Assembly (NCBI RefSeq): GCF_001050135.1
Contig: NZ_CP012040.1
Location: 4,109,001-4,173,000, forward strand
DNA: 64,000 nucleotides
Source of the DNA: Cyclobacterium amurskyense
GTDB taxonomy: Bacteria; Bacteroidota; Bacteroidia; Cytophagales; Cyclobacteriaceae
Direction: 5' to 3'
The stretch's first letter is position 1. Each line of letters opens with the position of its first letter. The notes beneath the pieces were generated by a model. The model saw only the letters and a program-made list of their open reading frames with translations. It was not told the DNA's origin and ran no database searches. Both the position numbers and the translations under genes were made by a program. Positions 54,189-63,025 of this stretch are shown here, piece by piece.

Positions 54189-55625
54189 TTACTGTTCTGA
54201 GGTAGCTGTCAGGTTACTTACAACTATTTCTTTCTCCCACTTCCTCATGGCCTGCGAAAGGCTTTGGTAAACCTCAGAATTCTCTAATTTTAGGTTTTTG
54301 CTTTCCGACAAGTCTGACTTAAGATTATACAGCGCTCCCTCAGGGTTAATTTCATCCTGAATAAATTTCCAGTCACCCATTCTAGCTGCTTTAGCTTCAG
54401 GTGTTTTCCAAAATACGGTTCTTTCAGGCATTTCTTTCTTTTGTGTGATAACGTTTAGAAAGCTTGATCCATCCAAGGCATGGTTTCCATTTTGATTTGG
54501 CATTGGGCTGCCAATTATTTCTAGAAGAGTAGGCAAGATATCCATACTCATCAGGGTTTCATTAGAAATTACGTTTTCCGGTATTTTTCCCGGCCAATAG
54601 GCAATCGCCGGAACCCTGTGTCCACCTTCATAGAGGTCTCCTTTTTCCCCTCTAAGTTTCCCATTCGACCCTACTTTCGGCCAGGTAGAGCCATCGTAAT
54701 CAAGGTATTGTCCATTGTCTGAGGTGAAAAATACAAGCGTGTTCTTATCCAAGCCTTCTGCTTCCAAAAATTCAACGAGCAGTCCTACGTTTCGGTCCAG
54801 GGATTGAATCATTTCCTTTAAAATTTCAGGTACATCCTTGGGCTGGTGGGGACCTAATTTACTATGAGACCCCGGTTTATTGCTGGTGAAATCTTCTCCT
54901 TTTATCCGTGTTTGTAGGTTGCTGTCGGCAGGTGATTGCCAAGGGAAGTGTACGCCAAGATGGGCCAGATAAAGAAAGAAAGGTTGCTTTTTATTTTTCT
55001 TGATAAAGTCTATCCCATTTGAAGTGATCACATCTGTGGTATAACCTTTCTGAAAAGTCAATTGGTCATTGTGCCACCAGTCTTGATACCCATACCTGTC
55101 TATTTTACTAAAATAATCACCACAGCCTGAAGTCAACCCTCTAAATTCATCGAAACCAAAATTTATAGGATTGGCATTTGGATGATTTCCCAGGTGCCAC
55201 TTACCAAAAAAGGCGGTTGCATAGCCGGCGCTTTTCAAATGGTCTGCGATGGTTTTAGGTTTAGCATGGCTATTACTGTTTATACCATTTACACTTCCAA
55301 CTCCTGGTTTTTGCCAGTAACCCGGTAAGGGATCTTCTATACCTACCCTTTGCTGGTAGCGTCCTGTTAACAATGCCGCACGTGTAGGTGAGCACATGGC
55401 GCCATTACTGTGAAAATCCGTGAATAGCATTCCTTTTTGAGCCAAAAGGTTTAAGTGAGGAGTATTGGCTTTTCCACCATAATAACCACCTAGGTCTCCA
55501 TAACCGATGTCATCAGCCAAAATGATGATGATATTGGGTGGTGTAGAATTTTGGGCATGAATAGAAAGAAAAGGAATGTGGAGGTTTAAAACAAAAATCA
55601 AGATATAAATTTGTATTTTTTTCAT
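54189..55625 (-). CDS. sulfatase (C-S-P-T-R type)
   Basis: This 478-residue enzyme has a cleaved signal (YILIFVLNLHIPFLSIHAQ) and the full sulfatase core: metal block LADDIGYGDLG, formylglycine site C78-S-P-T-R in AMCSPTRAALLTG, GKWHLGN and SDNGQYLDYDG, with RGEKGDLYEGGHRVP near the C-terminal third. It is exported and probably acts on oligosaccharide sulfate esters. It is divergent from the sulfatase at 55795, with 169 bp between the two starts, so the pair may share a control region. Confidence 0.9.
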   Translation of the reverse strand: MKKIQIYILIFVLNLHIPFLSIHAQNSTPPNIIIILADDIGYGDLGGYYGGKANTPHLNLLAQKGMLFTDFHSNGAMCSPTRAALLTGRYQQRVGIEDPLPGYWQKPGVGSVNGINSNSHAKPKTIADHLKSAGYATAFFGKWHLGNHPNANPINFGFDEFRGLTSGCGDYFSKIDRYGYQDWWHNDQLTFQKGYTTDVITSNGIDFIKKNKKQPFFLYLAHLGVHFPWQSPADSNLQTRIKGEDFTSNKPGSHSKLGPHQPKDVPEILKEMIQSLDRNVGLLVEFLEAEGLDKNTLVFFTSDNGQYLDYDGSTWPKVGSNGKLRGEKGDLYEGGHRVPAIAYWPGKIPENVISNETLMSMDILPTLLEIIGSPMPNQNGNHALDGSSFLNVITQKKEMPERTVFWKTPEAKAARMGDWKFIQDEINPEGALYNLKSDLSESKNLKLENSEVYQSLSQAMRKWEKEIVVSNLTATSEQ

Positions 55626-55794
55626 TTTACAGAGGGTAAAATTTTAATTTTTGCTGTTCTGGCATATTATATCATACCGAATTTTTGATGTTTAGGCCAT
55701 TGTCTATGCAATTGAAAATGCGAGACGAAGTATGGTTTTGATATAAATTTTCTATATTGGTTATTTATAAAATCTTAAAGAAACCAAACCATTT

Positions 55795-57351
55795 ATGAAC
55801 TTAAAATTACCACTTCAATTAACCTATATTTTGGGTATGTTGCTCCTTTTGGCATCATGTGGCCCAAAGGAGATAAAAGAAGAAGAAAAAGCTGAAAACC
55901 CCAATATTGTTATCATTTATATGGACGACCTCGGCTACGGGGACATGAGTGCATATGATGCCGGGACATTGGAAACACCAAACATGGATAAATTGGCAGA
56001 AGGTGGGGTGAAATTTACAGCCGGCTATGCTTCTTCTGCTACCTGCTCTCCCAGTAGATATGCCTTATTAACAGGAACCTATCCTTGGAGGAATAAAGAT
56101 GCAAAAATATTGCCCGGAACTGCCCCTTTGTTAATAGGAACAGATGAAATGACCATACCCAAGATGCTAAAAAGTCAGGGGTATGCCACTGCAGTCGTGG
56201 GTAAATGGCACCTAGGCTTGGGAGATGGTACTGTTAACTGGAATGAAAAGGTAAGCCCAGGCCCTAATGAGGTAGGTTTTGATTATTCCTATATAATGGC
56301 TGCTACGCAAGATAGGGTGCCTACAGTTTACCTTGAAGACGGATTGGTCCAAGGCTTGGACCCTAATGACCCTATAGAAGTGAGTTATGACAAAAACTTT
56401 GAAGGAGAACCTACCGGTAAGGATAATCCGGAAATGCTCAAAATGAAATGGCACCATGGACATAACAATAGCATTGTCAATGGTATTCCTAGAATAGGCT
56501 TTATGAAAGGTGGTAAAAAGGCACAATGGGTAGATGAAGACATGGCGGATCATTTTCTTGAGAAAGCCAAAGCATATGTCAAAAAAGACAGGGGTGAACC
56601 TTTCTTTTTATACTATGCTCTTCAGCAACCTCATGTACCCAGGACGCCACATCCAAGGTTTGAAGGGAAATCAGGTATGGGGCCAAGAGGAGATGTAATT
56701 CTTGAAGCAGACTGGTGCATAGGTGAATTTATAAAAACCCTGGAAGAAGAAGGTCTTTTGGAAAATACACTGATAATTTTTTCCAGTGACAACGGGCCGG
56801 TTTTGAATGATGGATACTATGATGATGCAGAGGAATTGGTTGGAGATCATACACCCGCTGGTCCGCTCAGAGGTGGGAAATACAGTTTGTTTGAAGCAGG
56901 AACAAGGGTGCCATTTATAAGTTATTGGAAAGGAAAAGCCTTACCAGGAACCACGGACGCCATGGTTAGTCAAATTGATATTTTTAATTCATTGGCCGCT
57001 ATTTCAGGAAGTCAGGAAAGGACTACAGATGGCAAGGATTTTTCTCAATTGTTCTTAGGAAATGATGGCGAAGGAAGAGATGCCCTGGTACTTGAAGCCA
57101 CTACCCGCACCGCTTATAGAAAAGGAGATTGGGTACTGATTCCTCCCTATAAAGGCCCTGCTGTAAATAAATTTGTGAATATTGAAATGGGGAATGACTC
57201 TGATTTTCAATTGTATGATTTAAGTACTGATTTGGAACAGCAAAATAACCTTGCAGAAGAAAATCCTGAAAAATTGAAAGAACTGTTAGAAGAGTTTATT
57301 GCCATCAGGGGTGAAGACTTTGTAGATACCAAAGGACTTGAGTTAAAGTGA
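55795..57351 (+). CDS. sulfatase lipoprotein (C-S-P-S-R type)
   Basis: The 518-residue product has a lipobox (LLLLASC, C22), the metal block YMDDLGYGDMS and the formylglycine site C84-S-P-S-R in ATCSPSRYALLTG. GKWHLGLG, FFLYYALQQPHVPRTPHP and SSDNGPVL follow. It starts a plus-strand run with the Sde182-like gene (49 bp away) and the heparinase-like gene, which makes this an operon-like glycan-degradation set. As a lipoprotein it may sit on the outer membrane facing the substrate. Confidence 0.9.
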   Translation: MNLKLPLQLTYILGMLLLLASCGPKEIKEEEKAENPNIVIIYMDDLGYGDMSAYDAGTLETPNMDKLAEGGVKFTAGYASSATCSPSRYALLTGTYPWRNKDAKILPGTAPLLIGTDEMTIPKMLKSQGYATAVVGKWHLGLGDGTVNWNEKVSPGPNEVGFDYSYIMAATQDRVPTVYLEDGLVQGLDPNDPIEVSYDKNFEGEPTGKDNPEMLKMKWHHGHNNSIVNGIPRIGFMKGGKKAQWVDEDMADHFLEKAKAYVKKDRGEPFFLYYALQQPHVPRTPHPRFEGKSGMGPRGDVILEADWCIGEFIKTLEEEGLLENTLIIFSSDNGPVLNDGYYDDAEELVGDHTPAGPLRGGKYSLFEAGTRVPFISYWKGKALPGTTDAMVSQIDIFNSLAAISGSQERTTDGKDFSQLFLGNDGEGRDALVLEATTRTAYRKGDWVLIPPYKGPAVNKFVNIEMGNDSDFQLYDLSTDLEQQNNLAEENPEKLKELLEEFIAIRGEDFVDTKGLELK

Positions 57352-57399
57352 TCTTGAATGATTTCAGGATTTTGTTCTTAAGCAGGAAAAAATGACCAG

Positions 57400-58752
57400 A
57401 TGCTAAAATTTATATCCATTTCTTTACCCATTATAGTATTTTATTTGTTAGTGCCGGTACTGCTTCAGGCACAGGAAAAACCGCAAGTGATAGTACTTAC
57501 CGATATTGGGGGAGATACAGATGATGAACAAAGCTTGGTTAGGTTTTTATATTATGCAGACCAGTTTGACATAAAAGCCATTTGTGCTACAAGTCGACTG
57601 GGGCATGGTCAGGACATCAAACCGGAAATTGTTCAGCGCCAATTGGCAGCATATGGGGGGATATACCCCAACCTTATCCTGCATAAGAAGGATTTTCCTC
57701 ACCCTGATATGCTTACAAAATTGATCAAATCAGGTAATGGTAACTCAGAGGCTTTTGGAGAAGGCTACGATTCCGAGGCCTCTGAGGCCATTATTAAGAT
57801 TGTAGATAAGAGTAAAGCAATGGTCCATATTCCGGTATGGGGTGGACTGAGGGAATTGGCTCAGGCCCTCTGGAAGGTAAACAATACCCGTGGTAAAGAA
57901 GAACTTGATGAATTTTGCAGAAAAATTCAAGTCCATGCAATTGGTGATCAGGATGGCCATAGAAATTACCTTTTAAAAAATTTTAAAGCTTTAAGATTTA
58001 TTGCCAATGGCTACGCTTGGAATGGTTTTACCGGTATTAGAGAACTATCTACCTTTCGGGGCATGTACATGACCGGTAACCAGCAAATGCAGGATGCAAA
58101 CTGGGTGAAAAATAATATTCACGGCAATGGACCTTTAAGTGAGTGCTACCAGCTAAACGGTCATGGAACTGACGGTATGAAAGAAGGAGATAGTCCCTCA
58201 TTCCTTGGCTTGATTGGCAATGGTTTGAATGTTCCGGACCATCCAGAATGGGGAGGTTGGGGAGGTCGATACAGGCTGTTGTTTAACCAACTGTACATCG
58301 ATGCACCTGATTTTATGGAAGGGACATTGAATGAGAGACATGGAGTGGCCCGGTGGAGAACAGCTTTTCAGTCAGACTTTATGGGCAGGGTTAAATGGGG
58401 CGTACTGAGCTATGAACAGGCCAACCACAATCCTGTAATTAATGTAAATGGACATAAGTCGAATGGACCTTTATTCCTGAAAGTTCAACCAGGAATGGAA
58501 TTGGAGCTGGATGCCTCCGCCAGCACAGACCCTGATGGGGATTCATTAACCTACAAATGGTGGATTTACAATGAGATTTTTCAGCCTGTCAGTCCTGTGG
58601 TGTTTAAAGCTTCTTCAAAAGAACCTAAAATAAAGATCGAGATTCCTCCTCTGCCTCCGGGAAAAGAATTGCACCTCATTTTAGAAGTTATGGATAATGG
58701 TTTACCTTCAATGTTTGGTTATAAACGAGTCATTATTACGGCTGCAATTTGA
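57400..58752 (+). CDS. nucleoside-hydrolase-like protein (DUF1593/Sde182 type)
   Basis: The 450-residue product has a signal peptide (IVFYLLVPVLLQAQ) and an N-terminal nucleoside-hydrolase-like domain. Its VIVLTDIGGDTDDEQSL segment (30-46) carries the aspartate cluster D35, D39, D41 and D42, which in true nucleoside hydrolases binds calcium and ribose. A C-terminal beta-sandwich includes LDASASTDPDGDSLTYKWW, similar to PKD-like domains. The related Sde182 of Saccharophagus binds cellulose, so binding or cleaving a sugar derivative is inferred. It lies between a sulfatase and a heparinase-type lyase in the same operon. Confidence 0.85.
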   Translation: MLKFISISLPIIVFYLLVPVLLQAQEKPQVIVLTDIGGDTDDEQSLVRFLYYADQFDIKAICATSRLGHGQDIKPEIVQRQLAAYGGIYPNLILHKKDFPHPDMLTKLIKSGNGNSEAFGEGYDSEASEAIIKIVDKSKAMVHIPVWGGLRELAQALWKVNNTRGKEELDEFCRKIQVHAIGDQDGHRNYLLKNFKALRFIANGYAWNGFTGIRELSTFRGMYMTGNQQMQDANWVKNNIHGNGPLSECYQLNGHGTDGMKEGDSPSFLGLIGNGLNVPDHPEWGGWGGRYRLLFNQLYIDAPDFMEGTLNERHGVARWRTAFQSDFMGRVKWGVLSYEQANHNPVINVNGHKSNGPLFLKVQPGMELELDASASTDPDGDSLTYKWWIYNEIFQPVSPVVFKASSKEPKIKIEIPPLPPGKELHLILEVMDNGLPSMFGYKRVIITAAI

Positions 58753-58800
58753 ATTAATTCCACCAACCTTTATTGGATAAGGAGGGATAATCGAAACACC

Positions 58801-58808
58801 TAATTTTG
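58801..58808 (+). promoter_or_regulatory. candidate -7 element before the lyase gene
   Basis: TAATTTTG matches TAnnTTTG, 76 bp before the lyase start. TTG at 58773-58775 is a possible -33 part, although the spacing is too long to be ideal. It may give an extra start inside the operon. Confidence 0.3.
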
Positions 58809-58876
58809 TGAAATAAGTCTAAAAATGCAGGGTCTTGCCGTTCTGCTGATAAAAAAAATACTATAAGCCCAAATCT

Positions 58877-60862
58877 ATGCCTATTGCTATGCCATCAATT
58901 ACTCATAAAATTTTACTGCTATTTCTTTGCTGCAGTATTGTGTTTTCAGTCTACTCTCAGGAAAACAGAAACTTGTTGACCAATGCTTTGAACAGAAAAC
59001 AAGTAGCGGATAATTTAAATAGTACCAAACAATGGGTCAATTTTCCAGCCTACGAGGACAGAGATGCATGGAATCAAATTTCTGAAGAAGTAAGAAAAGC
59101 CATGATAAATGAGGGAGAGGCCTACTTGGATTACGATTGGCCAATTGTAAAGGCCAGCATGTACCTTGAGTTTACACGGACTGGTGACAGAACTAAAGAC
59201 GCTGCCGTAAACAGTGCCAGGAAGAAGGCCCTTCAAGCACTGATGATGGCCGAGCTAGTGGAGGGAAAAGGCAGGTTTTTGGATGACCTTGTCAATGGTG
59301 TTTTTGCTTTCTGCGAACAAACTTACTGGGGAGCCTCAGCCCATTTTTACCTGTATGGATTTGAAGGAAGTATTGCTAATCCTACCACGGTTTTGCCTGA
59401 TATTGAAGATCCAATTATTGATTTGATGGTTGGAGATATTGCAAATGATTTGGCTTGGACCCTGTATTACTTCGAAGATGCTTTTGACGCAATCAGTCCT
59501 ATTATAAGCAGAAGACTTTCCTCAGAATTAAAGAAAAAAGTGTTGCAGCCTTTTTATGAGCGAAATGATTTTTGGTGGATTACTGGCTGGGGAGAAGGAC
59601 GGGTGAACAACTGGACCCCATGGTGCAATTTTAATGTGCTTACTGTATTGTTACTAGTAGAAGATGATCCGATTAAAAAACAGGATGCGGTTTATAAATC
59701 CATGCAATCGGTGGATCTATTTATTAATTCTTATCCTGATGACGGTAGTTGTAGTGAAGGCCCTGCTTATTGGGCACATGCCGGTGGCAAAATGTTTGAT
59801 TATCTGGAGTTATTGGACAAGGCTTTAGGAGGGAAAGTAGCTCCTATTTTTGATCATCCACTAATAGGGGATATGGGGAAATACATCTATAGGTCTCATA
59901 TTAACGATGGCAGTTTTTATATCAATTTTGCTGATGCTCCTATAAAAATCAAGCATGATCCGGGTAGAATATTTAGGTATGGAGAAAAAATAAATGACCC
60001 TATCATGGAGAAGTTTGCTGCCTATTTGGCAAATAAAAGAAGTGAAAAGGATCTAGTAACTTCTGGAACAATAGGAGATAGAATAGGGAATGTGTTTTTG
60101 CTAGCGTCCTTAAAAGAATTGCCAGCAGAAGCTCCTCAAGTTGAAGATTTCTATTTTCCTGACTGGGATGTGGTGATAGCCAGAGAAGAAGCAAATGCCA
60201 AAGGCTTTTATTTTACCGCAAAGGGAGGGGATAATGACGAACACCATAATCACAATGATGTGGGTTCTTTTATGCTTTATTATGATGGGAAACCTGTTTT
60301 TATCGATGTGGGAGTGGGTACTTATACAAGACAAACCTTCAGTCCTGAGCGGTATTCTATTTGGACCATGCAATCCAATTACCACAATCTACCACTCATT
60401 AATGGGGTAGCACAAAAAGCAGGTGGGAATTTTAAGGCTACAGGATCCAATTATCGCTTGAAAAATGGTCAGATTTTTTTTCAGACAAATATTGCGCCTG
60501 CTTATCCTAAGGAAGCAGCAGTGAAAAGCTGGGAAAGGTCCTTTGAATTTAGGAGAGAAAATGGTTTGATCATTAAGGATCATTTTGAATTGGATAAAAA
60601 TGAAAATTCAACAAGCTTTCATTTTATGAGTGCATTGCCTGTTGCCTTAAAATCTCCTGGATTATTAGAAATTACAGGGGAAGGGTTTGAGATTATTACG
60701 CACTTTGACCAGAAAAAACTTGATGCCACAATAGAAACAATTGCCATCGAAGACCCAAAGTTAATCTCTAATCATGGAGAGCAATTGTATAGAATTGTTT
60801 TTAAATGGAAAGAAGAAAAGCTAAAGGGGGACCTTAAGTTTTCTATCAGTGCTAAAGACTAA
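58877..60862 (+). CDS. heparinase II/III family polysaccharide lyase
   Basis: The 661-residue enzyme has a signal peptide (1-28) and an alpha/alpha-toroid domain followed by a C-terminal beta-sandwich. N-W-T-P-W-C-N-F (near 250) and SEGPAYW (293-299) belong to the toroid. H456-H457-N458-H459-N460-D461 in DNDEHHNHNDVG is the family's conserved metal or catalytic region, and the adjacent FIDVGVGTYT completes it. Family members split uronic-acid-containing polysaccharides such as heparin, alginate or ulvan-like glycans by beta-elimination. Beside sulfatases, a sulfated uronate-containing glycan is the likely substrate. Confidence 0.88.
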   Translation: MPIAMPSITHKILLLFLCCSIVFSVYSQENRNLLTNALNRKQVADNLNSTKQWVNFPAYEDRDAWNQISEEVRKAMINEGEAYLDYDWPIVKASMYLEFTRTGDRTKDAAVNSARKKALQALMMAELVEGKGRFLDDLVNGVFAFCEQTYWGASAHFYLYGFEGSIANPTTVLPDIEDPIIDLMVGDIANDLAWTLYYFEDAFDAISPIISRRLSSELKKKVLQPFYERNDFWWITGWGEGRVNNWTPWCNFNVLTVLLLVEDDPIKKQDAVYKSMQSVDLFINSYPDDGSCSEGPAYWAHAGGKMFDYLELLDKALGGKVAPIFDHPLIGDMGKYIYRSHINDGSFYINFADAPIKIKHDPGRIFRYGEKINDPIMEKFAAYLANKRSEKDLVTSGTIGDRIGNVFLLASLKELPAEAPQVEDFYFPDWDVVIAREEANAKGFYFTAKGGDNDEHHNHNDVGSFMLYYDGKPVFIDVGVGTYTRQTFSPERYSIWTMQSNYHNLPLINGVAQKAGGNFKATGSNYRLKNGQIFFQTNIAPAYPKEAAVKSWERSFEFRRENGLIIKDHFELDKNENSTSFHFMSALPVALKSPGLLEITGEGFEIITHFDQKKLDATIETIAIEDPKLISNHGEQLYRIVFKWKEEKLKGDLKFSISAKD

Positions 60863-60985
60863 GCGGAAATTGGAATGGACTATGATTTTGGCTACATGAT
60901 AAACGAGTTCAAAAGTCAGGACAAATATTCAATCAATAGATTAACATGTCCTTTTGCTCAAGCATTGTTTATCCGGTCATCCTTA

Positions 60986-61020
60986 AAATAAGGGCTATAA
61001 CATAATTTTAGCCCTTATTT
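60986..61020 (+). terminator. probable terminator after the lyase gene
   Basis: AAATAAGGGCTA (60986-60997) pairs perfectly with TAGCCCTTATTT (61009-61020). It marks the end of the 55795-60862 gene run and precedes the next sulfatase. The T-tail is short. Confidence 0.65.
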
Positions 61021-61070
61021 CAGTAATTAAGTGATTTTTTCAATTAGATTGTACCTTAATAAATAGATCA

Positions 61071-62951
61071 ATGAAAAATATCACCTATCTCTTCCTTCTT
61101 TTGAGTTGTATGGCTTGTAAGAATAGCTATAAGGAGGTTGGTAAGCCAAATATTTTATGGATTTCCCATGAAGATCTGGGGCCGATTTATGGGTGCTATG
61201 GTGACGAATATGCTTCTACACCCACCATTGACCAGTTGGCAGCCAACAGTATAAAATTTACCCAGGTTTATTCAAATGCGCCAATATGTGCACCAGCACG
61301 CTCTACCCTGATCACAGGTATGTACGCTGTTTCCCTTGGCACCCAACACCTAAGATCTGCAATCCCAGTTCCTGAATCAATGAAAATATTGCCTGAAGTG
61401 ATGCGGGAGGCAGGCTATTATACAAGTAATAATGTAAAGACAGATTACAACTTCAGCCATGAAGGCCGGTGGGATGACAGCAGTAAGGAGGCCCATTGGA
61501 GAAATAGACCTGAGGGCAAGCCTTTTTTTAGTGTGTTTAACTTTATGATTACCCATGAAGGTCCTACCAATGCTTTGAGACAGGAGGATACATCTAGCTT
61601 AAAAACACATCATGACCCTGCTAAAGCAATACTTCCCCCTCACTTGCCAGACAGTCCCAAAATGCGGGAGATATGGGCTCATATGTATGACTTGCTGGAA
61701 GTATTTGATGGGCAGGTAAAGGATTTGTTAGCCCAGCTTGAAGAGGATGGATTACTGGAAGAGACCATTGTTTTTGTCTTTGCAGACCATGGGCATGGTT
61801 TACCAGGGTACAAGCGTTGGCTTGACAATGCTGGATTACAAGTCCCTTTTATTCTACATGTTCCGGATAAGTACAAACATTTGGTAGCCAATATTTCTGG
61901 TCAAGAATCAGACAGGATGGTTAGTTTTGTTGATTTTGCTCCAACTACACTTTCTTTGGCGGGGGCAAATATTCCTGAAATGATGGAGGGTGTTGATTTC
62001 TTAGCCAAGGAAGAAAGCGATTATGTATTTGGCTACAGAGACAGGGCAGATGATTGCTATGAAGTAGCAAGGTCCGTTTACGATGGACGGTATTTGTATA
62101 TACGTCACTTTATGCCACAGCTTCCTTATTATCAAAATGCACTTATTTTTAATAAAGGGGGGAGTTATGCAGAAATGAACAGACTCAGAGATGCTGGTGA
62201 ATTAACTGACGCAGCAAAAAAAATGTATGCTACCAAACCCGTAGAGATTTTATATGATTTACAGGAAGATCCTCTGGAACAGAATAACCTAGCTACCAAG
62301 CCAGTAATGAAAGAGAAGCTAGAGGAACTGGCTAGGGAACTCGATGAATGGATGATTCGACATAGGGATACAGGCTTGCTTACTGAGGGCATAATGATGC
62401 AGCAGGCAAGCCAATCTAAGGAAAGTGTGTACGCCATTAGTAGGGCTTATTCAGAGGAGTCTTTCAAGGAAGTATTAGAAGTAGCAAAAATGGTTGGAAA
62501 GATCAATGACCTTTCTGCCGTCATCCCTTACTTGGATAGTGATCTGGAATCAGCTAGGTTTTGGGGGCTTATCGGAATTGATGCCTATGAGGGCGATATT
62601 GGGCGAGTCGTTCCGAATTTAATCAGATTGTTGTCAGATGAAGCACCCGCGGTGGCCATTAAGGCCGCAGAAATTTTGATTAAACGCGAAGAAAATAATG
62701 CCGCTTATGAAGTGCTGAAAAACATGCTTTTGCTTGAAGAAGAGGTTCAGGTTTTGCAGGCAGCAATAAGTGTTCGTCGACTAGGCCTTAAAGCAAAACC
62801 TTTAATACCCATCATTGCAGAAGAAATTTTCCCCAAATATTCAGGGGAAATTTGGGGGAGGTATAAAAACTGGAGTTATCCTATGTTTATAGGAATGGCT
62901 TTAGATCAGGTTCAGATTAATTGCGGAATTGATGTGCCCAAAAGGAAATAG
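61071..62951 (+). CDS. sulfatase with C-terminal HEAT-like region (C-A-P-A-R type)
   Basis: The 626-residue lipoprotein (lipobox near C13 or C16) has an N-terminal sulfatase domain with ISHEDLGPIYGCYGD and a formylglycine site C73-A-P-A-R in PICAPARSTLITG. It lacks the usual DDxGxGD block in its standard form. FADHGHGLPGYKRW belongs to the active site. Residues about 480-600 form a helical HEAT-like repeat region (VIPYLDSDLESARFWGLIGI, AVAIKAAEILIKREENN), an unusual addition that probably mediates protein contacts. The S1 branch with CAPAR often acts on N- or O-sulfated amino sugars, but the substrate is inferred. The next gene is a sodium:solute symporter. Confidence 0.87.
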   Translation: MKNITYLFLLLSCMACKNSYKEVGKPNILWISHEDLGPIYGCYGDEYASTPTIDQLAANSIKFTQVYSNAPICAPARSTLITGMYAVSLGTQHLRSAIPVPESMKILPEVMREAGYYTSNNVKTDYNFSHEGRWDDSSKEAHWRNRPEGKPFFSVFNFMITHEGPTNALRQEDTSSLKTHHDPAKAILPPHLPDSPKMREIWAHMYDLLEVFDGQVKDLLAQLEEDGLLEETIVFVFADHGHGLPGYKRWLDNAGLQVPFILHVPDKYKHLVANISGQESDRMVSFVDFAPTTLSLAGANIPEMMEGVDFLAKEESDYVFGYRDRADDCYEVARSVYDGRYLYIRHFMPQLPYYQNALIFNKGGSYAEMNRLRDAGELTDAAKKMYATKPVEILYDLQEDPLEQNNLATKPVMKEKLEELARELDEWMIRHRDTGLLTEGIMMQQASQSKESVYAISRAYSEESFKEVLEVAKMVGKINDLSAVIPYLDSDLESARFWGLIGIDAYEGDIGRVVPNLIRLLSDEAPAVAIKAAEILIKREENNAAYEVLKNMLLLEEEVQVLQAAISVRRLGLKAKPLIPIIAEEIFPKYSGEIWGRYKNWSYPMFIGMALDQVQINCGIDVPKRK

Positions 62952-63025
62952 AGAAGACTTAAACCCAAAATCATACAAGAATTCACTTTATTGAAAAAAT
63001 CATACCCACTTACATATTATACATT

